A DNA stretch of 64,000 nt from Bacteroidales bacterium H3 (lineage in GTDB: Bacteria > Bacteroidota > Bacteroidia > Bacteroidales > Muribaculaceae). A program made the position numbers and the translations under genes. Shown piece after piece: positions 8,034-16,746 of this stretch (positions are counted from its first letter, which is position 1; the number at the start of each line of letters is the position of its first letter). The stretch spans positions 9,236 to 73,235 of the forward strand of contig DAAN01000019.1 of the NCBI GenBank assembly GCA_001701135.1, in the 5' to 3' direction. The notes below the pieces were generated by a model that was not told the origin of the DNA, searched no databases, and saw nothing but the letters and a program-made list of their open reading frames with translations.

Positions 8034-10079
8034 TCAGAACAGCGACATCTGAGCCGGATTGTCGGGATGTTCGGCTCGAGCGGGTTCCCGGTAACCGAAG
8101 TTGTCATCGGTGTTATCCGACGACTGGCTCTTTTTGGAACGCTTCTGACGGCGTTTAGGTTCGTCAGCATCCGACGAAATAAGCCAGTCGGTGGTGTCGA
8201 GAAGCATGAAATCATCATCGTCGTCGGTCGCTGCCGCGGCGCTTTTGCGCACCTCCTCGACTGTTGGGAACAGCGAATCATCGGTCTGCGACCCGGCTTC
8301 GAGAGCGGCTGCCTCTTCGGGAGTCTCGGGAATCGGACGGTCGGATTTACGGGGCCGTCCGCGTCGCGAGCGGGGTTTCTCAGGCTCAGCCTGTGAAGCC
8401 GCGGGTTCTGGAATTGATTCTTCGAACAAAAGCTCAACTTTCGGCTCGTCGGTCTGCGCGAAACTGTCGTTAGTTTCCTTCGCAACAGGCATTTCCTCAA
8501 ATCTGTCTTCTGTCACGGCCGGTTCCTCGCGCACGGAGGTCGGTTGCGTCACGGCAGGGGTTGCGGCCGCAACGGCGGCTGCCGGAGCGAAACGGCTCAG
8601 CGACTTGAGCCGTTCGATTTCCTGACGCATGGCGCTTTCCTGTTCGGCCTTCTCATATTGGAGGGTCTCAATGGTCTGGCGCAGACGGTCGCTCTGGTCC
8701 TCAAGCCGACGGATGGTGTCATCCTTGATGCGGAGCGTGGTATTTTTCGAGAGAATGTCGGCTTCGCGGGCTTCGAGCATCTCTTTTTTTTCCATCAGTT
8801 CGTCGCGGGTTTTACGCAACTGTCCGTCAGACACCCGCTGCTGCTCTTCAAGCTTGACAATCTGCTCCTGAACGCTTTTCACCACCTTCAGGTCATCGAG
8901 AGCTTTGGCGAGCCGCGTCGCTGACGCCTGCGCACGAGCCTCGGTCTCGATCAATGCGTTATCTTTCTCAGCCAGGGCCTTTTGCGATTCGGCGAGAGCC
9001 TGTTTCGACTCGGCGAGTTCGCGCTGCGATGCCTCCAGGGCATTGGCGGCAGCGGTCGCTGCAGCCGTAGCGGCTGTTGCGGCAGCTTCCTTCTCCTCGA
9101 CATCCTTGCGGGCGCGGGCAGCGCGGGCGTTGAGATCATTGACCATGGCCATCGAGATTTCATCCTTGGCCTTGCTCTGCTCCATGGCTTCGGACATGCG
9201 ACGGTTTTCATCGTCGAGAGCTGCAATGCGGCTCTGCGCTTCCTCAAGTTGCAGCGCAAGCTGTTCCTTCTCTTTTACAGCCTCGCCGATAATGCTCTCG
9301 GCTTCGGCCTGCTTCCTTTCGGCTTCGGCCTGCTTCTTTTCGGCATCAGCAATGATGGCCGCCACCTCTTCCTGCTTTTGCCGGAGTTCCTCAGTCTTTG
9401 CAAGGGTGTCTTTCCGCAATTCCTCCGCATCGGCGTCGGTCATGCCGAGCAGGCGGATTTTGTTGGCCATAGTTTTGTTTTCGAGTATGTATTGCTCGTT
9501 TTCGGCCTCGATTTCCGATATGCGCTTCTCGAGATCATGCACCCGCTCGGAGAGTGCGCGTTTCTGCCTTTCGGCGCTGAGCTGTCGGGTCTTGGCATCG
9601 GAATTCACCTCCTCCTCTTTTTGCGCTTTGAGCCTGAGGGCATCGATCTGTTCCTGCAACCTCAAACGGTCGGCCTGGAAGCGGGCTTCGTGCCGCCGCT
9701 CCACCATGCGCTCGAGTTCTTCGAAATAGTTGCGGATCGAGGTATCGAGTGAGGAATATAACAGCTGGCGCTGCTTTTCAGGATCGACACTCTTCTGCAG
9801 AAATCCGGGCAGAGCTTCATTGAAAATCTCCACCACACGCGAAAATATCACTTCGGGCTGTGGGCGGGGCATGGCTTCGGCACGTGCCGCCGCTTCCTCG
9901 GCAGCAGTCGGGGCCGGGGCGACAGGGGTCGGGGCGACCTCGGGAGCGACTTCCGGCTCACCGGCGCGCTGCTGGCGTTCACGCAGAGGGGTGACGGTGG
10001 CGTCGATACCCTCCTCTATCTCCTCTTCGTCCATGGACGGGAACCCCATGGCACGTTTGAATTTATCAAAAAAGCTCAT
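8034..10079 (-). CDS. Long coiled-coil protein
   Basis: A 681-residue protein dominated by heptad-rich coiled coil from about residue 110 to 520, with runs of Glu, Lys, Gln, Ala and Arg and short internal repeats such as KQAEAERKQAEAE. The start at 10079 (MSFFDKF) is preferred to an in-frame start 21 codons upstream because MSFFDKFKRAMGF makes a compact N-terminus and the upstream codons overlap the promoter region. The C-terminal 150 residues are low-complexity and acidic, with a basic AT-hook-like patch (RSRRGRPRKS) and a terminal QMSLF. There is no signal peptide or membrane segment. A structural or DNA-associated cytosolic role is possible, but nothing visible proves it. Confidence 0.78.
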   Translation of the reverse strand: MSFFDKFKRAMGFPSMDEEEIEEGIDATVTPLRERQQRAGEPEVAPEVAPTPVAPAPTAAEEAAARAEAMPRPQPEVIFSRVVEIFNEALPGFLQKSVDPEKQRQLLYSSLDTSIRNYFEELERMVERRHEARFQADRLRLQEQIDALRLKAQKEEEVNSDAKTRQLSAERQKRALSERVHDLEKRISEIEAENEQYILENKTMANKIRLLGMTDADAEELRKDTLAKTEELRQKQEEVAAIIADAEKKQAEAERKQAEAESIIGEAVKEKEQLALQLEEAQSRIAALDDENRRMSEAMEQSKAKDEISMAMVNDLNARAARARKDVEEKEAAATAATAAATAAANALEASQRELAESKQALAESQKALAEKDNALIETEARAQASATRLAKALDDLKVVKSVQEQIVKLEEQQRVSDGQLRKTRDELMEKKEMLEAREADILSKNTTLRIKDDTIRRLEDQSDRLRQTIETLQYEKAEQESAMRQEIERLKSLSRFAPAAAVAAATPAVTQPTSVREEPAVTEDRFEEMPVAKETNDSFAQTDEPKVELLFEESIPEPAASQAEPEKPRSRRGRPRKSDRPIPETPEEAAALEAGSQTDDSLFPTVEEVRKSAAAATDDDDDFMLLDTTDWLISSDADEPKRRQKRSKKSQSSDNTDDNFGYREPARAEHPDNPAQMSLF

Positions 10080-10151
10080 CTGCGAATAGTGGTGGCTTGG
10101 CTTAAGGTTGCACTGTGTTGGCGGCCGTGAATTCAACCGCATATTTCTTCA

Positions 10152-10159
10152 CAAAAGTA
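10152..10159 (-). promoter_or_regulatory. Putative -7 element for the coiled-coil gene
   Basis: On the minus strand this reads TACTTTTG, a match to the Bacteroidetes -7 consensus TAnnTTTG. A TCTG lies 19 nt upstream as a partial -33 element. Transcription would start near 10145, giving a leader of about 65 nt before the start at 10079. Confidence 0.45.
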
Positions 10160-10174
10160 CGAAAAACAATTAAC

Positions 10175-10219
10175 AAAACAGAGGAAACGGCACCGTTTTT
10201 TTGCCGTTTCCTCTGTTTT
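10175..10219 (-). terminator. Rho-independent terminator after the receiver-PPDK_N gene
   Basis: An 18-bp perfect stem (10175-10192 with 10202-10219) has T-rich tracts on both sides. It can end minus-strand transcription from the gene stopping at 10278 before the promoter of the coiled-coil gene. Its symmetry makes it usable in both directions. Confidence 0.8.
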
Positions 10220-10277
10220 TATGCAGTTTTTAGCTGTAGCCCCAAAACTTGTTTGGAGCCGATTCGACAATATCTGG

Positions 10278-13259
10278 CTATGATTCGGCAGGGGCGGTAG
10301 CCACCACGCCGGGTCGGGTAACCACTCCGGTGCCTTTTTTGCCGTCTATGCCTATGGTAAGCGGCGATTCAAGACGCACCACGCGCACCGTCTCGCTCTC
10401 ATATTCAGCCGGGAGCGAGTCAAGATACTCCACATCGTAGAGATCCTTGTCGGAGAAGGGATTTACAGTGAAATATCCCACGCCAAACGAGGTGAGATTC
10501 TGGAAGAAATGAGTGCCCTGCGAGGGTTCCACACGGTAATTGTGCAGCGACGATTCCACGATCAGACGCGCGCCGGCTATGTCGGCCCAGCGGACCGGAA
10601 TCCCTAAGGCGGTGTCCGACGACCCCCATCGCCCGGGACCGATCAGCAGATAGCCTGTGCCCGACTCTACAAACTGACGGTTGATGCGCGCTATCTCCCC
10701 GGCAATTTCGGGGTTGTGGAATGACGAGAAATTCTCGGGACGCACATACACCACGGCGCTCACCGTGTCGCTGCCATGTCCAAGAGCAGTGTTGCTTCTC
10801 AGCACCAGTTTATCATCGGGGAGTGCCATCACATTTTCGTCGACATCATCCTTATGTTCGATGATGGGACGAATCTGGAGCCAGTAAACACGCCCCACGA
10901 GCTGGCCGTCGGGACCTATGTTGCCGGCAAACTCTATCTCCACCGGACGCTGCATAGCCTCCTGTCCGCGCGAAAGCATGAAATCGCACACCTCGGCCAA
11001 TGGGAAAACATTGTCGCGCAGGATGTTGGCGAATGTAACCACCTTGCGCCCGGGACCTAAATGAGTGTCGCTGAGCATCTGGTCGTCGATGTTGAATGTC
11101 GAGACCATATAGCGCAGGGTGTCACCTTTGGCGAAATCCTGCACATTCTTGCTGACGAGGTTGAAACCGTCGTCGACACTGAAATGCCCGGGCACGGCAT
11201 CCATCTTGAGAGCGTCGAGCTTACGCTGTGTGTCGCGCAACGCAAGGTCGAGGGTAGAGGTCTGGAGCACCTTGCCCGGGTGACGGGGCGAGAATCGGAG
11301 AGCCACGCCGCCATCCACGATATATTTGCCCAATCCCACGGCCACCTGCACAACACCCTCCTCGGTTTTCTCATCGTTGAGAGGATAATAGTTGAGCGAA
11401 CGGCCCACACCCGAGAACGATGGGAAATAGAAACCGTCGTGATCCTTGCCCACAACCTCCTGTATGATCACGGCCATCTTTTCCTGGTCGATGACATTTG
11501 AGGTGGCCGACATATATGCCTTGGATTCGGAATAGAACACCGAGGCATATACACCCTTTATGGCGTCGGTCAGTACCCTCAGCATTTCGTTCGGGTCGGT
11601 AATATGCGGAATCATGTAGGTGGAGTAGACTCCGGCAAAGGGCTGATAATGCGAGTCCTCGAGCAGCGACGACGATCTGACTGCCAGCGGGCTGTCGACA
11701 ACCTCGGTGATGGCCAGCAGATCCTCACGCACTCTATCCGGAAGTTTCGCAGCCAGAAAACGGTGCAGAATCTCCTCGTCGGGAATGTCGGACAACGCCA
11801 CGGGATAGAGGTCGTTGAGCGCCATGAACTCGTCGAATATATCGGTGCAGAGCACCACGGTGCGTGGTATGGATATCGAGACACCGTGGAAATTGTCGCA
11901 TTCGGGATTCTTCTTGATAATCGAATCTATAAACGCCAGGCCGCGCCCCTTTCCTCCGAGCGAGCCTTGACCTATGCGGGCAAAGTTGCTGTAGGAGTCG
12001 AAACGGTCCTTGCGGAACTCCGCCACCACGCCGCGGTTTTTCATCTTGCGATACTTCACGATCAGATCGAAGAAAAGCTGTTTTACCTCAGGAGCCTCCG
12101 AAATGTCGCGAAAGCGGTGCCGGGCGATGATATCGGCGATGGGGAACATCGCACGCGAATAGAGCCAGCGGGATATGTCGTTACGGCAGGCGTGATAGTG
12201 CAGAGTTTCGTCGGGAATCTGAAACAGTCGCTTCTGCATTTCGTTGAGCGAATGTATGCGCATGATTTCAGACCCGTCATGTGGGTTGCGCATCACGAAG
12301 TCGCCGAAACCGAAATTATGGGAGATCTGTTTGCCGAGATCCACCGGGAGCTTCTTGGATGTCTTGTCAAGAAAAATACCATTGAACTCTTTGACATACT
12401 CGGCGTTGGCCACTTCGGTAGACTCCACGATAATAGGCAGATAGGGATCACGCGAACGCACAAAGCGCGAGAATCGCAGACCTGCCTCCTTGTCCTTGAC
12501 ACCCTCGCGCATAAATGACACGTCGGTGACGATACCCAGGGTGCGGTGCTCGTATTTTTCGTAAAGCGCCAATGCCTCCTCGTAATTACGGGCCAGAAGC
12601 ACCTTCGGACGGCCTCGCATGCGCAGCATCTTCTCATGTTCGTTAAGAGCCTCGGTTGAGAATTCGCGGCTTTGCTTAAGGAGGAACTTGTAGATATGGG
12701 GCAGAATAGATGAATAGAATCTCACGGAGTCCTCCACGAGGATAATGGTCTGCACTCCGATCTCGAGCACATCGTGCTCGGCGTTCATGCGGTCCTCGAG
12801 CAGCTTGATGATGGCAAGCAGAAGATCCACATTGCCAAGCCATGAAAATACATAGTCGATACCCGAAAAGTCCTCATGCTGCAGGCGCCGCGACACCTCT
12901 TTTGAGAAGGGTGTGAGCACCACGATAGGCACGTTGGGATGCACTGCCTTAATTGCTTTGGCGCCGATGAACGTCTCGCTGATATCCATGCCGGGCATGG
13001 CAATGACGAGATCGAAATTTTTCTGTTCCATGGCAGCCAACGCCTCGCTTATGTGTGCCACACGAGTGATACGCGGAGGAGAGGAGAGGTTCAGCGCCAC
13101 ATATTCGTTGTAGAGCTGTTCGTCGACACGGCCATCCTCCTCCATCATGAAAGCATCGTAGGGCGAGGCCACCAGAAGCACGTTGAAAATGCGCCGCTGC
13201 ATCAGATCCTGAAAGGATGTGTCGCGGATATATAGCTGGCTGAGAGCTTCTTCGTTCAT
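10278..13259 (-). CDS. Receiver-domain / PEP-pyruvate-binding (PPDK_N-type) fusion protein
   Basis: A 993-residue protein; the start at 13259 (MNEEALSQ) is preferred to one 12 codons upstream. Residues about 24-150 resemble a response-regulator receiver domain but lack a clear phospho-acceptor Asp (FDLVIAMPGMD). Residues about 170-310 look like an intact receiver, with the acidic pair in ILVEDS (176-178), a candidate phospho-acceptor Asp near 246 in LGIVTDVS, and PIIVEST. From about 428 comes the ATP-grasp/PPDK N-terminal domain of PEP synthase: GQGSLGGKGRG, AVRSSSLLEDS, FAGVYSTYM and the closing LQIRPI. The swivelling phosphohistidine domain and the PEP-binding barrel of true PEP synthase are absent, so it is not a complete PEP synthase. 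It may be a phospho-transfer or nucleotide-dependent regulator; this is inference. It starts 39 bp after rpe, probably in one transcript. Confidence 0.82.
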   Translation of the reverse strand: MNEEALSQLYIRDTSFQDLMQRRIFNVLLVASPYDAFMMEEDGRVDEQLYNEYVALNLSSPPRITRVAHISEALAAMEQKNFDLVIAMPGMDISETFIGAKAIKAVHPNVPIVVLTPFSKEVSRRLQHEDFSGIDYVFSWLGNVDLLLAIIKLLEDRMNAEHDVLEIGVQTIILVEDSVRFYSSILPHIYKFLLKQSREFSTEALNEHEKMLRMRGRPKVLLARNYEEALALYEKYEHRTLGIVTDVSFMREGVKDKEAGLRFSRFVRSRDPYLPIIVESTEVANAEYVKEFNGIFLDKTSKKLPVDLGKQISHNFGFGDFVMRNPHDGSEIMRIHSLNEMQKRLFQIPDETLHYHACRNDISRWLYSRAMFPIADIIARHRFRDISEAPEVKQLFFDLIVKYRKMKNRGVVAEFRKDRFDSYSNFARIGQGSLGGKGRGLAFIDSIIKKNPECDNFHGVSISIPRTVVLCTDIFDEFMALNDLYPVALSDIPDEEILHRFLAAKLPDRVREDLLAITEVVDSPLAVRSSSLLEDSHYQPFAGVYSTYMIPHITDPNEMLRVLTDAIKGVYASVFYSESKAYMSATSNVIDQEKMAVIIQEVVGKDHDGFYFPSFSGVGRSLNYYPLNDEKTEEGVVQVAVGLGKYIVDGGVALRFSPRHPGKVLQTSTLDLALRDTQRKLDALKMDAVPGHFSVDDGFNLVSKNVQDFAKGDTLRYMVSTFNIDDQMLSDTHLGPGRKVVTFANILRDNVFPLAEVCDFMLSRGQEAMQRPVEIEFAGNIGPDGQLVGRVYWLQIRPIIEHKDDVDENVMALPDDKLVLRSNTALGHGSDTVSAVVYVRPENFSSFHNPEIAGEIARINRQFVESGTGYLLIGPGRWGSSDTALGIPVRWADIAGARLIVESSLHNYRVEPSQGTHFFQNLTSFGVGYFTVNPFSDKDLYDVEYLDSLPAEYESETVRVVRLESPLTIGIDGKKGTGVVTRPGVVATAPAES

Positions 13260-13298
13260 CGGTATCTTTAAAGGCAAGGGATTGCTTAATAACAAAAA

Positions 13299-13943
13299 TC
13301 AGAGAGCTTTGAGGCCGCTGATGACTCCTTTGGGATCGCGGTTTCCGAAGACATAGCTGCCGGCGACGAGAACGTCGGCGCCGCCCTCGGCGAGCATATG
13401 CCCTGTGGTGTCGTTCACCCCGCCGTCGATCTCGATAAGAGCTTTCGAGCCGGTGCGGTCGAGCAGATCGCGCAGCCGGTAGAGCTTGTTGAGAGTGTTG
13501 GGGATGAATTTCTGGCCGCCGAATCCGGGGTTTACCGACATGAGCAGAACCATGTCAAGATCGGCAGCGACATCCTCGAGCATCGCCACGGGAGTGGAGG
13601 GATTGAGAGTGACGGCAGCTTTCATCCCTGCCTCGTGAATGGCGTGGATGGTGCGGTCGAGATGCACACACGCCTCCTGATGCACATTCATGTAGGCTGC
13701 ACCGATACGGGCCAGCCGGTCGATCCATTTTTCAGGCTCCACAATCATCAGGTGCACATCGAGCGGCTTCTTGCAGATTTTGGCCACGGCCTCGATCACT
13801 GGGAAACCAAACGAAATGTTGGGAACGAACACACCGTCCATCACATCGAGATGGAGCATATCGGCATCACTGCCGTTGATCATGTCGATGTCGCGCGAAA
13901 GATTCGCAAAATCGGCGGAGAGAAGCGAGGGTGATACTATCAT
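13299..13943 (-). CDS. rpe: Ribulose-phosphate 3-epimerase
   Basis: Interconverts ribulose-5-phosphate and xylulose-5-phosphate in the pentose phosphate pathway. The 214-residue TIM barrel begins SPSLLSADFANL. It contains the metal and catalytic segments HLDVMDGVFVPNISFG and DVHLMI, then VNPGFGGQKFI and EIDGGVND, all diagnostic of Rpe. The DedA gene stops only 2 bp before the start, and the receiver-PPDK_N gene follows 39 bp later, which indicates a single operon. Confidence 0.96.
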   Translation of the reverse strand: MIVSPSLLSADFANLSRDIDMINGSDADMLHLDVMDGVFVPNISFGFPVIEAVAKICKKPLDVHLMIVEPEKWIDRLARIGAAYMNVHQEACVHLDRTIHAIHEAGMKAAVTLNPSTPVAMLEDVAADLDMVLLMSVNPGFGGQKFIPNTLNKLYRLRDLLDRTGSKALIEIDGGVNDTTGHMLAEGGADVLVAGSYVFGNRDPKGVISGLKAL

Positions 13944-13945
13944 GG

Positions 13946-14623
13946 TCAGTTATTCTTTTTAGCAGACAGAGCCTTGTAGCATATAAACAGCAGACATACA
14001 AGGAGGAGGCAGAAACCACCGATTGTGAAATAGTGATTGTATTTCTCCACTGAAGCGAAGAGCTGTTCATAAGGCACTTTTGTGCCGAGCCAGTAGCCGA
14101 GGCCGGCCAGCACACAATTCCAGACCAGGGCACCGAGGGCCGTAAACACCACAAACACGCCGAGATTCATCCGGGCAAGTCCGGCAGGGATGGAAATGAG
14201 CTGACGGATGGCAGGGATCAGACGGCCAATGAATGTGGAAAGTGCGCCATGCCGGTCGAAATAGCGCTCGGCATTCTCCACTTTCGCTTGATCTATGAGG
14301 CAGGCGTGACCGAAACGGCTGTTGGCAAAGGCGTAAACAATAGGCCGACCGAGCCACATGGCCAGAAAATAGTTGATCAGGGCGCCGACGATGGCGCCGA
14401 GTGTGGCGAAGAGCACAATAAGGAATATGTTCATGTCACCGCGGGTAACGGCGATGTAGGCAGCCGGAGGCACCACCACCTCAGAGGGGAATGGCAGAAA
14501 GGAGCTTTCTATCACCATGAACAGAAACACAAGCATATAGCTGGCGTTATGGTAGAAATAATCGAGAAGAAACTGGGCGGAGAACCAGTCGCTGATCTCG
14601 CAGGCGATCAAGAGGTCTGTCAT
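13946..14623 (-). CDS. DedA family membrane protein
   Basis: A SNARE-associated/VTT-domain protein of the inner membrane; DedA proteins are linked to lipid (undecaprenyl phosphate or phosphatidylethanolamine) flipping and envelope homeostasis. The 225 residues include the family signature: ESSFLPFPSEVVVPPAAY near residue 40, the glycine-rich GALINYFLAMWLGR, FIGRLIPAIRQLISIPAGLARM, and the terminal WNCVLAGLGYWLG segment. Four to five hydrophobic stretches are seen. It is placed between folE (64 bp upstream) and rpe (2 bp downstream) on the minus strand. The physiological substrate cannot be told from sequence. Confidence 0.92.
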   Translation of the reverse strand: MTDLLIACEISDWFSAQFLLDYFYHNASYMLVFLFMVIESSFLPFPSEVVVPPAAYIAVTRGDMNIFLIVLFATLGAIVGALINYFLAMWLGRPIVYAFANSRFGHACLIDQAKVENAERYFDRHGALSTFIGRLIPAIRQLISIPAGLARMNLGVFVVFTALGALVWNCVLAGLGYWLGTKVPYEQLFASVEKYNHYFTIGGFCLLLVCLLFICYKALSAKKNN

Positions 14624-14687
14624 TGGAAATTAATTCTGTCCTTGGAAATTATTGGAATTGAATTCTGTCCCGGAAATTCATTGTTTG

Positions 14688-15308
14688 TCATTGTGAAGTC
14701 AGGCGATAGAATTCATCGCGCAGGCTCGGGTCGGTGGCAAAGACACCCGTATAATGGGTAGTGGCCGTAGATGCGAGCTGCTTCTCCACACCGCGCATCT
14801 GCATGCACAGGTGCGAGGCGCGGCAGCTGCACATCACCCCGAGAGGCGACAGAGCCTCGCCGATGGCGGCACAGATGTCGGCGGTGAGCCTTTCCTGCAC
14901 CTGAAGGCGGCGGGCCACCGCGTTGACCACCCGGGCGACTTTGCTCAGTCCGGCTATCTTGCCGTCGGGTATATAGCCCACCGACACGGTGCCGAAAAAA
15001 GGAAGCACATGGTGCTCGCACAGAGAGTAGAACTCTATGTCGCGCACCACTACCATCTTCGAGCCTTCGTGAGTGAATATTGCCTGTCGCATTATGTCGG
15101 CGGGATTTCCGCCTCGGTGCCCCGAAGTCACATACCACAGGGCGCGGGCAGCCCGCAGAGGTGTCTTTCGCAGACCTTCGCGGGTGGTATCCTCCCCAAT
15201 CAACTTGAGGATGGCATCGTAGTGGCCGGCTATCTCGCGGATGCGGGCGCGCTCGGCGTCGGTCGAGCCTTCGGGGAAATCGTCGGTTAAATTGTCGAGA
15301 TCGTTCAC
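14688..15308 (-). CDS. folE: GTP cyclohydrolase I
   Basis: Converts GTP to 7,8-dihydroneopterin triphosphate, the first step of folate (and queuosine precursor) synthesis. The 206-residue protein has the zinc-binding and catalytic segment FYSLCEHHVLPFFG, then GYIPDGKIAGLSKVARV, QERLT and the C-terminal CMQMRGV that completes the zinc site. The length fits a FolE1-type enzyme. The start at 15308 gives an acidic N-terminal extension (MNDLDNLTDDFPEGS) that is usual in Bacteroidales. The DedA gene follows after 64 bp; the SPOR-domain gene precedes it by 59 bp. Confidence 0.96.
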   Translation of the reverse strand: MNDLDNLTDDFPEGSTDAERARIREIAGHYDAILKLIGEDTTREGLRKTPLRAARALWYVTSGHRGGNPADIMRQAIFTHEGSKMVVVRDIEFYSLCEHHVLPFFGTVSVGYIPDGKIAGLSKVARVVNAVARRLQVQERLTADICAAIGEALSPLGVMCSCRASHLCMQMRGVEKQLASTATTHYTGVFATDPSLRDEFYRLTSQ

Positions 15309-15367
15309 TTCATCAAAAATTTAGCATGCAGCATGAGAAGTTGTTGTCCCACTGATTTCATTAGTGT

Positions 15368-15871
15368 TCATCGCACATACACATGGTCGCGGACCACACG
15401 CACCTCACGGGCAAACGCGGGAAAAGCGGCTCGCAGCTCCTGCGCTGCACGCTGGGCCTCGGCCTGAGTGCGGAAATCACCCACACGAAGACGCCAGTAG
15501 GGCGACGAATAGGCCACATATGTGGCATAACGCGGAAAACGGGCGGCCACGGCACGCTCGCGGTGACGGGCTTCGCCCTTGGCCACGCGGGCATTGTTGT
15601 CGGCATAGACCTGCACGCGGAATCCCACCGTGCGCCGTTTGGGACCGGTGGTACGGTAGTCATCCTGCTGATCCTCACCGGCCTCTTCATCTTCGGCCAG
15701 ACTGTCGGCTGTGGCTGAGGTTTCCTGCAACCGCTTTGCAAGGGCTTCAGGCTGCTCCACATGCACACTCGAATTGCCTGAATTAAGCGTCTGCACGATG
15801 TCGGCGGCAGCCCACATGGCAGCCATTGTCACTGCAAGAACTACAGAGAGAAAACGGGAGTAGTGTGTCAT
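15368..15871 (-). CDS. Exported SPOR-domain protein
   Basis: SPOR domains bind peptidoglycan strands lacking stem peptides, often at division sites. The start at 15871 (MTHYSRFLSVVLAV) gives a signal peptide of about 23 residues and a 167-residue product; an in-frame start further upstream would only add a non-hydrophobic leader. After a Glu/Asp-rich linker (ADSLAEDEEAGEDQQDD) comes the SPOR domain from about residue 85: GFRVQVYADNNARVAKGEA, then YWRLRVGDFRTQAEAQRAAQEL and VVRDHVYVR at the end. Bacteroidales often have several short secreted SPOR proteins. It follows tpiA, from which it is separated by a terminator. Confidence 0.85.
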   Translation of the reverse strand: MTHYSRFLSVVLAVTMAAMWAAADIVQTLNSGNSSVHVEQPEALAKRLQETSATADSLAEDEEAGEDQQDDYRTTGPKRRTVGFRVQVYADNNARVAKGEARHRERAVAARFPRYATYVAYSSPYWRLRVGDFRTQAEAQRAAQELRAAFPAFAREVRVVRDHVYVR

Positions 15872-15903
15872 CTTACAGGAGATATAGATAAAAAATTGAA
15901 AAG

Positions 15904-15934
15904 GGAGGTGCACCCTTTGCAAAGATGCACCTCC
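15904..15934 (-). terminator. Terminator after tpiA
   Basis: A 9-bp stem (GGAGGTGCA at 15904-15912 with TGCACCTCC at 15926-15934) is followed on the minus strand by a T-rich run. It lies 57 bp beyond the tpiA stop and upstream of the SPOR gene, as expected for the end of the DUF1599-tpiA transcript. Confidence 0.7.
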
Positions 15935-15990
15935 GGTATGAATTTACGAACGTCGATGCTCGCTTTCGCCCGTCATAGGGGGCGTGTCAA

Positions 15991-16746
15991 TCAGAAAGCG
16001 GTGACGATGCCCATGAAGTCGGCGCACTTGAGTGCGGCGCCGCCGATGAGACCGCCGTCCACGTCGGGCTTGCTGAAGATCTCCTTGGCGTTGGAGGGCT
16101 TGCAGCTGCCACCGTAGAGGATAGAGCAGTTTTCAGCTACTTCCTTGCCATATTTCTTCTCGATGACGCCGCGGATATGGGCGTGCATGTCCTCGGCCTG
16201 TTCAGCGGTAGCAGTCTTGCCGGTGCCGATGGCCCAGACGGGCTCGTAAGCGAGGATGAGTTTGCCGAAATCTTCGGGAGTGAGGTGGAAGAGAGCTTCC
16301 TCGATCTGCTTGGTGACTACCTCGTTATAAGTGCCGTTGTCACGCTCTTCGAGTTTCTCGCCGATGCAGAATATGGGGGTAAGACCCTCTGCGAGAGCCA
16401 GGTCGACTTTGGTTTTGAGGATTTCCGAAGTCTCGCCGTAGTACTGACGGCGCTCCGAGTGGCCGAGGATGACATATGTGGCACCGGTCGAAGCCACCAT
16501 GGGAGCCGAAACCTCGCCGGTGTAGGCACCCTTGACATGGTCGGCGCAGTTTTCGGCACCAAGACCGAGCTTGTTCTGGTCGATAACGGCGGCTACGGAA
16601 GCCAGATGGGTGAAAGGAGTGCAGATGATCACGTCGCACTTCGCGTCGATGCCTTTGAGGGCCTCGTTAACTTCTTTTGCCAGAGCCACACCTTCGGGAA
16701 GGGTGGTGTTCATCTTCCAGTTACCTGCTACGATGTTCTTTCTCAT
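15991..16746 (-). CDS. tpiA: Triosephosphate isomerase
   Basis: Interconverts dihydroxyacetone phosphate and glyceraldehyde-3-phosphate in glycolysis. A 251-residue TIM barrel with the substrate-binding Lys in AGNWKMN near residue 11, the catalytic His in ILGHSERR, the catalytic Glu in [16 protein letters not shown], and the phosphate loop LYGGSCKP. The start codon lies inside the end of the BT_3928-like gene (26-bp overlap), which suggests translational coupling. In Bacteroides the same gene order (DUF1599, BT_3928 family, tpiA) is known to me, and it is conserved here. Confidence 0.97.
   Translation of the reverse strand: MRKNIVAGNWKMNTTLPEGVALAKEVNEALKGIDAKCDVIICTPFTHLASVAAVIDQNKLGLGAENCADHVKGAYTGEVSAPMVASTGATYVILGHSERRQYYGETSEILKTKVDLALAEGLTPIFCIGEKLEERDNGTYNEVVTKQIEEALFHLTPEDFGKLILAYEPVWAIGTGKTATAEQAEDMHAHIRGVIEKKYGKEVAENCSILYGGSCKPSNAKEIFSKPDVDGGLIGGAALKCADFMGIVTAF

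Noticed and set aside
8905..9729. 274-codon Ser/Arg/Ala-rich frame on the plus strand
   Set aside because: It is the mirror of the coiled-coil repeats on the other strand and has extreme low complexity.
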